The position numbers and the translations under genes are program-made. Positions 43,331 through 49,062 of a DNA stretch of 49,062 nt are shown here, in pieces. The DNA is from an uncultured Clostridia bacterium (GTDB lineage Bacteria > Bacillota > Clostridia > Oscillospirales > Acutalibacteraceae). The first letter of the stretch is position 1; every line of letters begins with the position of its first letter. Under the pieces are notes generated by a model. It did not search any database. It saw only the letters and a list, made by a program, of their open reading frames with translations, and had not been told where the DNA came from. The stretch spans positions 1-49,062 of the forward strand of contig CAMVTS010000012.1 of assembly GCA_947170465.1 (NCBI GenBank). The letters run 5' to 3'.

Positions 43331-44806
43331 TCAGAGCATGGTACGGCGCAGGCGCTTCTGATGGAAAAGATACTGCGTTTCTATCAGGTGCTCGTACTTG
43401 GCGACGTAGCAGGAGGTGTAGCCCATTATCAGCCAGAAAAACATGACTAAAAACGAGATGTCGTAAAGCAGCGCCTTCTCGAAAAAGGCATAGCCCATAT
43501 AGGCGGCAAGAAAAGAGAACAGACAGGGATATACCTCGGCACGGACGGATTTGCGCCGCAAAAACAGGTGCTGCGCCGCGTGCTTGGCAAAGCGGAAGCC
43601 AAAGGTACCGAACAGCAACGCACCGATAACGCCGGTAGAGACGATAATCGTCAGAAAGCCGTTGTGCAAATCATTGTGATGGTAGTTATATTGCAGTACA
43701 CCGCTTAAATATTCCTCACTGTAAAAGACGATATTGCCGTGAGATATGCCGAATACCGGCGAAATCTTGAAGAGGTCAATCGACTCCTGCCACAGCCTGA
43801 ATCTGCCGCTGTCGATATTGGTGTTCTCATGGTCAAAGGTGATTTCCGGCTTTTCTTCCTCCTCTTTTTCCTCCTTGTCCGGAAGCCCTTCGATGGGCTT
43901 GTCGTCAAAGAGCACGTCCACCAGGGCGTTAGTTCGGCTGGTAATCACCGTAAAGCCTGCCTTGAATACCGTGCGCAGCATCAGTGAGGAGCTGACAAAC
44001 ACGGCAAGCACCAGCAGCAGCGTGATGATTTTGATAAACACGCGCGACGGCGTGAGTCCCTCTCGCCTGTCGAAAAAGACGTAGGTGATATACACGCAGA
44101 CGTAGCCGAGCGCCAGTACGATAGAGGCGTTGGAGTCGCTGAGTATCAAAGCGAAGATATTGATGACGACGCAGGCATAGATAAAGCCCATGCCCGGCCG
44201 GCGCGTTTTGGAGCTGCTGTAGAGTCCGTCCTTCGTCATCATGTGGCAGCAGACAACGGCGGCTACTGAGACAAAACCCAGCAGGTTGGGGTTAAAGAAC
44301 ACACCGGTAAAGCGGTTTTCGTAAATCGGGAAATATATCCAGTAAATGTCCTCAAAGTTCCACTCAAAGTGAATGCCGAACAGCAGGCAGAAAAAACCGA
44401 CAACATTCAAGGCGGTGGTGAGAATGACCAGGCCTTTGGCGACCAGATTGAGCTCGCGCTTGAAATCAAAGTCCGGTTCGGTGTGCATGCCGTAAAAAAC
44501 AAAGAAGCATATCAGCACATGGAGCTGCATAATCAGCGAAAACAACAGCGTTTCGGTCAGGTTGAGGAGCATGGTAATCAGTGAAAATGCAAGGAACGCG
44601 CCTATCCAAATGCCAAAACGCATCTTGAAGAAGGTATTGAAGCGGCGCTGGTTGCAGAAAACCAGCCACAGTCCCCAGATGAACAAAAACGGCAGAAGGA
44701 CATACGCCGCCACCTGGACAAAGGAAACCATGCAGAAAAACAAATCAAATATGTATATCACCCGAAAGAGTGACGTATCGCGCAGTTTTTCCTTGAAAGC
44801 AGTCAT
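43331..44806 (-). CDS. O-antigen ligase/polymerase-like (Wzy/WaaL) membrane protein
   Basis: 491 residues with about ten to twelve TM segments and a large outer loop near residues 300-370 that is Glu/Lys-rich (PDKEEKEEEEKPEITF). After the loop comes SGRFRLWQESIDLFKISPVFGISHGN, the typical R..W......P..G.G segment of the O-antigen ligase family, and YNYHHNDLHNGFLTIIVSTGVIGALLF with the conserved His. Such proteins polymerise or ligate lipid-linked glycans at the outer face. AGAGG precedes the ATG; the sugar transferase gene is just upstream. Confidence 0.88.
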   Translation of the reverse strand: MTAFKEKLRDTSLFRVIYIFDLFFCMVSFVQVAAYVLLPFLFIWGLWLVFCNQRRFNTFFKMRFGIWIGAFLAFSLITMLLNLTETLLFSLIMQLHVLICFFVFYGMHTEPDFDFKRELNLVAKGLVILTTALNVVGFFCLLFGIHFEWNFEDIYWIYFPIYENRFTGVFFNPNLLGFVSVAAVVCCHMMTKDGLYSSSKTRRPGMGFIYACVVINIFALILSDSNASIVLALGYVCVYITYVFFDRREGLTPSRVFIKIITLLLVLAVFVSSSLMLRTVFKAGFTVITSRTNALVDVLFDDKPIEGLPDKEEKEEEEKPEITFDHENTNIDSGRFRLWQESIDLFKISPVFGISHGNIVFYSEEYLSGVLQYNYHHNDLHNGFLTIIVSTGVIGALLFGTFGFRFAKHAAQHLFLRRKSVRAEVYPCLFSFLAAYMGYAFFEKALLYDISFLVMFFWLIMGYTSCYVAKYEHLIETQYLFHQKRLRRTML

Positions 44807-44829
44807 ATCGTAACCTCTTGGCGCGCTCT

Positions 44830-45513
44830 TTATGAGCCGGCAACCTCAAACACCGTCTGAAACATCAGCCGGATATCGGAGAAAAAGCCGAAATCGCGTG
44901 TATAATCAAGATTGTATTTCATCTTTTCGGGCAGAACCTTTTGAAGATAGGTTTCGTCGGCGTTTTCCGCCTCGGAAAGCAGCTTTTCCTCGTCCTTGTA
45001 GCGGATAGAAGCCGGCGAAGTGATGCCTGCCGGCAACAGCAGCGTCGCGTAATACTCCGGCGCATACTGCTCTACATAGCGAGGCACCTCCGGACGGGTT
45101 CCGACAAAGGACATGCTGCCGCCGAGTACGTTGAACACCTGGGGAAGCTCGTCCAGACGGTATTTGCGCAGAAAACGGCCGGTTTTGGTCACGCGGCTGT
45201 CGGCGCTGGTCGTCACCTGACTGCCGAGCGCCTCGGCGTTGACAACCATGGTGCGGAATTTGAAGATTTTGAAACGCCTGCCGTAGGTAGTGACTCTCTC
45301 CTGACGGAACAACACCGGTCCTTCAGAGTCAAGACGAACCGCAACCGCTATCACGGCTATCGGTATGATGAGGAACACCAGCATCACAAGCGCCACAAAA
45401 ATATCAAACACGCGCTTGACAACCCGTGACAGCTGTTTTTTGCGCAAAATATCGTAGTAAGGTCTGACCGCCGGCGTCTGAAACGCCAAAGGCAGCTTTT
45501 CAAAAGCAATCAT
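44830..45513 (-). CDS. Bacterial sugar transferase (initiating phosphoglycosyltransferase)
   Basis: 227 residues from ATG 45513 with AGGTG at 6 nt. A hydrophobic re-entrant/TM segment at about 36-60 (VFDIFVALVMLVFLIIPIAV) is followed by the monotopic phosphoglycosyltransferase core: FRQERVTTYGRRFKIFKFRTM, YRLDELPQVFNVLGGSMSFV, GTRPEVPRYV. It transfers a sugar-1-phosphate to undecaprenyl phosphate, the first step of surface-polysaccharide synthesis. It sits ahead of the ligase-like gene and behind a leader with a terminator. Confidence 0.93.
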   Translation of the reverse strand: MIAFEKLPLAFQTPAVRPYYDILRKKQLSRVVKRVFDIFVALVMLVFLIIPIAVIAVAVRLDSEGPVLFRQERVTTYGRRFKIFKFRTMVVNAEALGSQVTTSADSRVTKTGRFLRKYRLDELPQVFNVLGGSMSFVGTRPEVPRYVEQYAPEYYATLLLPAGITSPASIRYKDEEKLLSEAENADETYLQKVLPEKMKYNLDYTRDFGFFSDIRLMFQTVFEVAGS

Positions 45514-45623
45514 AAGCACACCTGCATCTTAATCAAGGTATAAATTTTCATTGTAATTATATGCCATACAGGAATAAAATACAAGTTTCGTATCAAAACT
45601 TTCATCAATTATCTACATAACGT

Positions 45624-45655
45624 AAAAACCGACGGAGCAAACGCCGTCGGTTTTT
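45624..45655 (-). terminator. Terminator in the leader of the sugar transferase operon
   Basis: AAAAACCGACGG (45624-45635) and CCGTCGGTTTTT (45644-45655), perfect 12-bp stem with T runs on both strands. On minus it lies between the promoter at 45717-45745 and the coding start at 45513, so it is an attenuator or the end of a short RNA of about 85-90 nt. Confidence 0.8.
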
Positions 45656-45716
45656 AGGTAATTTTATGGAGTAATCAAGCACATAGAAAGAAAATCATTT
45701 ATTATTGAATGAATAT

Positions 45717-45745
45717 AATATACCACACAGTTTGTAATATGTCAA
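45717..45745 (-). promoter_or_regulatory. Promoter upstream of the sugar transferase gene
   Basis: Minus-strand TTGACA (45745-45740), 17-nt spacer, TATATT (45722-45717). Predicted start near 45710, about 200 nt before the coding region. The stretch 45514-45802 has no gene otherwise. Confidence 0.8.
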
Positions 45746-45802
45746 CACTTTTTTGAAAAAATATTAATTTTTATTATATTCTTTTTTATTGCAAGTTTCC
45801 CC

Positions 45803-45831
45803 TTGACGAATCACAAAAAACAATGTAAAAT
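45803..45831 (+). promoter_or_regulatory. Promoter of the probable 6S RNA
   Basis: TTGACG (45803-45808), 17-nt spacer, TAAAAT (45826-45831). Predicted start near 45838. Confidence 0.8.
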
Positions 45832-45837
45832 AGAAAT

Positions 45838-46068
45838 AGAAAAAGTGAATGGTATATTCGATACCGCTTTGGGTTAGACAACAGCCTGCCCGATTCGTGA
45901 ATGATTTTAAAATAACCCTACAACTCTTAAATCGGGAGCTTTACTCTCTGTGTGGTGTGCAGACCTCCCATTACCCGGAAGAAGGGAGCCTGAAGCACAG
46001 AGGTGGGCACCCACCTGTTCTACTCGTAGGCAGGTTATTATTAAATCATACGGTCGGGCGGGTTTTTT
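45838..46068 (+). ncRNA. ssrS: Probable 6S RNA
   Basis: A long rod can be drawn by hand. The closing stem is CCTGCCCGA (45885-45893) with TCGGGCGGG (46054-46062). Next, 45901-45917 pairs with 46033-46049 at 15 of 17 positions, then CCTAC with GTAGG (46026-46030). An apical CTCTGTG (45946-45952) pairs with CACAGAG (45996-46002). Between the lower and upper stems is a large open bubble whose 3' strand carries a small perfect hairpin AGGTGGGC/ACCCACCT (46001-46016). The closing stem ends in TTTTTT, acting as terminator. A rod with a central bubble and 3'-strand hairpin of about 190 nt is the 6S architecture, which mimics an open promoter and binds RNA polymerase. It lies between a strong promoter and gpsA. 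No ORF fits. Confidence 0.75.
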
Positions 46069-46110
46069 GTATGCCCTTTTTTCTGACAATCTTTAACAGG
46101 AGACATGTAC

Positions 46111-47100
46111 ATGAAAATATCCGTTCTGGGCTGCGGCCGTTGGGGCAGCTGCATCGCGTGGTATCTCGATAAAATCGGCCATGACGTGATAAGCAGCGGT
46201 CTTGCGGACGCGCCTGAATTCATTCAGCTTCGCGATGAGCGGCATAACGACTATCTCAGCTTTCCGGATTCTATCCGCATGACAAGCGACCTCGCTGTCG
46301 CTGTCGGTCACGCTGAGGTGATTGTGATTTCCATTTCCTCGCAGCATCTGCGCGAATACATGACAGATATCGCTAAGCATAACCTCGGCGGCAAAATCAT
46401 CGTCCTGTGCATGAAGGGCGTTGAGGTCGCCACCGGCAAGCGCCTGAGTCAGGTTGTCGGCGATTTTGTGGACGAGAGTAAAACCCCCGTCGCCGTCTGG
46501 GTAGGTCCCGGTCATCCGCAGGATTATGTGAAGGGAATCCCGAACTGCATGGTAATTGACAGCAGCAACCAGGCTGTCAAGGAGAAGCTTGTCAAGGCGT
46601 TTAACAGCGATTTAATCCGCTTTTATCTCGGCACTGACCTGATTGGCAACGAAATCGGCGCCGCCGCAAAAAACGTCATCGGTATTGCCGCCGGTATTCT
46701 TGACGGTTTGCACTATACCTCTCTCAAGGGCGCGCTGATGGCACGCGGTACCAGAGAAATTGCCCGGCTGATTGCCGCATTGGGCGGCAACGAGTTCAGC
46801 GCCTACGGTCTGTGTCACCTGGGCGACTATGAGGCGACGCTCTTCTCCCCCTGGAGCCACAACCGCAAGTTCGGCGAGGACTTTGTGCAGGGAAAGCGCT
46901 TTGACAAGCTCGCGGAGGGTGTGATGACCTCCAAGGCGCTCTATCAGCTCGGTCAGGAATACGACGTGGATTTGCCGATTGTCGAAAGCGTTTACAAGGT
47001 GCTCTTTGAGGGCGCTGATATTGAGGACTGTATCCGCAAGCTCTTTGTGCGCGCGGTCAAGCAGGAATTTGAACAGCAGGTGACCGCTGATGAATCCTGA
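46111..47100 (+). CDS. gpsA: NAD(P)-dependent glycerol-3-phosphate dehydrogenase
   Basis: 329 residues from ATG 46111, 8 nt after AGGAG; ATG 46105 is too close. The N-terminal Rossmann loop GCGRWGSCIAWYL stands in for the usual GAGSWGTALA. Further motifs are CMKGVEVATGKRLSQVV, WVGPGHPQDYVKGIPNCMVI, the catalytic Lys in GAAAKNVIGIAAGILDGL, and a C-terminal substrate-binding region (ARGTREIARLIAALGG). It makes sn-glycerol-3-phosphate for phospholipids and teichoic acids. It may be read from the 6S promoter by read-through, as no other promoter was found. Confidence 0.93.
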   Translation: MKISVLGCGRWGSCIAWYLDKIGHDVISSGLADAPEFIQLRDERHNDYLSFPDSIRMTSDLAVAVGHAEVIVISISSQHLREYMTDIAKHNLGGKIIVLCMKGVEVATGKRLSQVVGDFVDESKTPVAVWVGPGHPQDYVKGIPNCMVIDSSNQAVKEKLVKAFNSDLIRFYLGTDLIGNEIGAAAKNVIGIAAGILDGLHYTSLKGALMARGTREIARLIAALGGNEFSAYGLCHLGDYEATLFSPWSHNRKFGEDFVQGKRFDKLAEGVMTSKALYQLGQEYDVDLPIVESVYKVLFEGADIEDCIRKLFVRAVKQEFEQQVTADES

Positions 47101-48733
47101 ATCCAACACCGTCCAGACCATCCGGAAAGCTTCTAAATTTGAGAGCGTTGTTGTTACCATTCTCGGCGTGCTGACCTTTATCGTCTTCGGCTACATTGCC
47201 ATCATGAGCTTTTTCCAGACCTCGGTGTTTGACAAAACCAACATCGACGCGGAAATAATACAGTATCAGACGGACAACCTTGTGCTCAACCTGTTCTTTA
47301 CCACGCTGTTTTTCGCGCTGCTCTTCTGGCTGAGAAGGTTCTGCGATTTCTTCGCGAAAATCAACCTGCGCGTCATGGAAATCATTCTGGTCGTCTGGGT
47401 GCTGCTGCTTGGGATGTCGTGGATTTTTCTCGTCACCTCCGAGCCTGCCGCCGACAGCGGTATCATCTTCGAAACCGCCACTCAGGCAGCAAATGGCCGC
47501 TACTCTACGATGGTAAACAATAATCCGGAAGCCTACTTCGCGGATTATTTCCACTATCACTCCTACTACAACTATTACCCCTATCAGCTCAGCTTTGTCG
47601 CGTTCAGTGAGCTGTTTTACCGGATTTTCGGCACCGGGAGCTCCATGCCGATTCAGATTGCGAACGTGCTGGCGTTATCCTCCGCGTATTTCACGGTCGC
47701 CAGAATTTCTTATCTGCTTATCAAAAGAAGAGGCATTGAGTTTATCACTATCATCATGCTCGCCGGCTGTCTGCAGCCGATTTTCTTCTGCACCTACGTT
47801 TACGGCAACATCATCGGTATGTCCGCCGCGCTGTGGGCTTGCCTGTTCCTTCTCAAATATTTCCGCACAAGCCGCTATGTCTGGCTGATTCCGTCTGCCC
47901 TGCTGCTGACGCTCTCGGTCTTTGTCAAGTACAACAACCTCATTTATCTGGCGGCGTTTGTCATCGTGCTGGTTGTGCACGCTGTCCGCGAGAAAAAATG
48001 GCAAAGTATCGCCTTCGGCGTTGCCGTTTGTATTCTGTGCGTGCTGATTCCTTCCATTCCGGCAAGGGTGTACGAAACCAAAACGCAGGTTCCTTTTGAA
48101 AAAGGCGTGCCGCAGTCCGGCTTCCTGGATATGGGCTTGCAGAATTCATCAATGGCTCCCGGTTGGTATTCCAAAACCGCTGTTGAGGATTATTATCAGG
48201 CAGGCTATGATGCGGATATTGCCGGTCAGATTGCCGGTCAGCACATCAGTCAGCGAATGAATTACTTTACCTCGCAGCCCGACGTGATGTTCAGCTTCTT
48301 CAGCAACAAGATTCTCAGCCAGTGGAATGAACCGACCTACGAGTGTATCTGGATCAGTCAGGTCAAGGATCATACCTTGCCGCTCTCGGACTTTGCCAAC
48401 AATATCTATAACGGCGGTACCGGTCAGTTCCTGGAGGTGTACTTCAACTTCCAGATGCAGTGCATGCTGCTGTTGTTCGCCGCCGGCATCTATCTGCTGT
48501 TTGTGCGCAGGAAGCTGTGCCTGGAAACGGTTTTCCTGCCGCTGATTCTGCTCGGCGCGTTTGGCTATCACCTGCTCTTTGAAGCAAAATCGCAATACGC
48601 ACTCACCTATCTGCCTTTGATGATTCCGATTGCCGCGTTTGGTCTCAGATCCCTGCTGGAAGGCAAATACACGCGCCTGAAACACGTGCTTAGCGTAATA
48701 AACGCCAAAGCTGTAACAAATGAAAATGCATGA
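47090..48733 (+). CDS. Polytopic membrane protein, glycosyltransferase 39/PMT-like
   Basis: 547 residues with about eleven to twelve TM segments. After TM1-2 an extracytoplasmic loop has the aromatic run YFHYHSYYNYYPYQLSF, similar to the acceptor loop of GT-C fold enzymes. A large outer loop follows at about 320-445 (KTQVPFEKGVPQSGFLDMG, NNIYNGGTGQFLEVYF). GT-C enzymes use polyprenyl-phosphate sugars to glycosylate proteins or glycans; no clear catalytic DxD was pinned down by eye. Start overlaps gpsA by 11 nt, so it is translationally coupled. Confidence 0.8.
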   Translation: MNPESNTVQTIRKASKFESVVVTILGVLTFIVFGYIAIMSFFQTSVFDKTNIDAEIIQYQTDNLVLNLFFTTLFFALLFWLRRFCDFFAKINLRVMEIILVVWVLLLGMSWIFLVTSEPAADSGIIFETATQAANGRYSTMVNNNPEAYFADYFHYHSYYNYYPYQLSFVAFSELFYRIFGTGSSMPIQIANVLALSSAYFTVARISYLLIKRRGIEFITIIMLAGCLQPIFFCTYVYGNIIGMSAALWACLFLLKYFRTSRYVWLIPSALLLTLSVFVKYNNLIYLAAFVIVLVVHAVREKKWQSIAFGVAVCILCVLIPSIPARVYETKTQVPFEKGVPQSGFLDMGLQNSSMAPGWYSKTAVEDYYQAGYDADIAGQIAGQHISQRMNYFTSQPDVMFSFFSNKILSQWNEPTYECIWISQVKDHTLPLSDFANNIYNGGTGQFLEVYFNFQMQCMLLLFAAGIYLLFVRRKLCLETVFLPLILLGAFGYHLLFEAKSQYALTYLPLMIPIAAFGLRSLLEGKYTRLKHVLSVINAKAVTNENA

Positions 48734-48735
48734 CA

Positions 48736-48764
48736 AAAGGCGTCCGGTCAACGGACGCCTTTAT
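48736..48764 (+). terminator. Terminator of the gpsA-glycosyltransferase transcript
   Basis: AAAGGCGTCCG (about 48736-48746) and CGGACGCCTTT (48752-48762), perfect stem followed by ATTTAT. Begins 3 nt after the stop. Confidence 0.85.
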
Positions 48765-48766
48765 TT

Positions 48767-48925
48767 ATACTATTCTTTGATAAAAGACTTTAAAACAGAT
48801 GTCGATGGAAAATTCCGCAGAACAAGGCGGAGGACGCAGGAATCCTGACGGATTCCGAGGAAGACAACGCAGTTCTGCGGAATTTTACACGGCAGATGTT
48901 AAAGGATTTTATTAGAGAATAGTAT
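48767..48925. repeat. 159-bp near-palindromic element (MITE/REP-like)
   Basis: The ends ATACTATTCT (48767-48776) and AGAATAGTAT (48916-48925) are perfect inverted repeats. The similarity continues inward with mismatches (TTTGATAAAA versus its partner CTAATAAAA, then CTTTAA), and a perfect 15-bp pair AAAATTCCGCAGAAC (48809-48823) / GTTCTGCGGAATTTT (48872-48886) follows. The centre holds a further GGAATCC/GGATTCC pair. It has no coding capacity. Such small palindromes are mobilised in trans or act as REP elements; only one copy is in this window. Confidence 0.7.
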
Positions 48926-49062
48926 TAGTTTCGGATACGTTTTTCTTCAATTTGCCGAACAGCCGCGAGGTCTTTCTCTTGCCAAAGCTGTATGCACGAC
49001 GGAAGGGTCTGGTATAGTACCAGAAATTAACATAAGCGCGGTAACGCAGATAATCCGGCCGG
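48912..49062 (-). CDS. C-terminal fragment of an unidentified minus-strand gene
   Basis: 49 codons and a TAA at 48914-48912; the 5' part lies beyond the window. The visible residues are very basic and aromatic (YLRYRAYVNFWYYTRPF, then KRKTSRLFGKLKKN). The last few residues and the stop are encoded inside the right end of the 159-bp palindromic element, so the original C-terminus may have been replaced. Neighbours suggest a glycan-related gene, but the fragment is too short to assign. Confidence 0.6.
   Translation of the reverse strand, partial: RPDYLRYRAYVNFWYYTRPFRRAYSFGKRKTSRLFGKLKKNVSETNTIL

Noticed and set aside
45838..46068. tmRNA, RNase P RNA or SRP RNA
   Set aside because: No tRNA-like ends, no resume-ORF tag, and no GGAA-type SRP apical loop; the rod with central bubble fits 6S better.

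Overview
The window looks like a chromosomal segment of a mid-GC, Gram-positive, anaerobic, spore-forming member of the Clostridia, most likely Oscillospiraceae/Ruminococcaceae-like. The pointers are stage II sporulation protein R (SpoIIR), AddAB recombination nuclease instead of RecBCD, an Opp peptide importer with a lipoprotein binding subunit, YhgE/Pip and LtrA proteins, strong GGAGG ribosome sites, consensus sigma-A promoters and a surface protein with InlB-type repeats. No rRNA, tRNA, CRISPR array, transposase or prophage gene was seen. The taxonomy is inference from gene families, not from a search.

Layout. 1-4749: a very large exported InlB/MucBP-like surface protein on the minus strand, cut by the window edge, behind a consensus promoter and a leader of about 230 nt that contains an intrinsic terminator. 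5210-7884: YhgE/Pip membrane protein plus a small two-TM partner. 7999-14526: complete F-type ATP synthase operon, order atpB-E-F-(H-A)-G-D-C, in which delta and alpha are one polypeptide and the c subunit is a tandem duplication. 14587-17728: a flavodoxin, diverging from an iron alcohol dehydrogenase, a nicotinamidase-like hydrolase and NAD synthetase. 17816-19642: glmS. 19865-22627: a sigma-like protein, a zinc-finger anti-sigma-like protein and an ACT protein, next to an orphan Card1-like (DUF1887) nuclease. 22802-23521: a membrane protein. 23547-29438: oppBCDF-oppA. 29715-32521: a tight four-gene cluster (acetyltransferase, zinc-ribbon protein, GIY-YIG protein, LtrA). 32609-43233: a collinear run from a LURP-one protein through an Lrp regulator, aminotransferase, ispE, spoIIR, addB and addA. 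43331-49062: surface-polysaccharide genes (Wzy/ligase-like, sugar transferase), a probable 6S RNA, gpsA, a polytopic glycosyltransferase-like protein, a 159-bp palindromic element and the 3' end of one more gene.

How it fits together. Energy and redox genes (ATP synthase, flavodoxin, alcohol dehydrogenase, NAD salvage) sit beside cell-envelope precursor genes (glmS, ispE, sugar transferase, gpsA) and peptide import. The most unusual item is the delta-alpha fusion of the ATP synthase, which conflicts with the usual 3 alpha : 1 delta stoichiometry. Other points are a CARF-nuclease without CRISPR beside a putative sigma/anti-sigma switch, and several genes preceded by leader hairpins that look like attenuators (giant surface protein, glmS, spoIIR, sugar transferase). 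Regulatory calls come from reading sequence by eye; none was folded or searched computationally.
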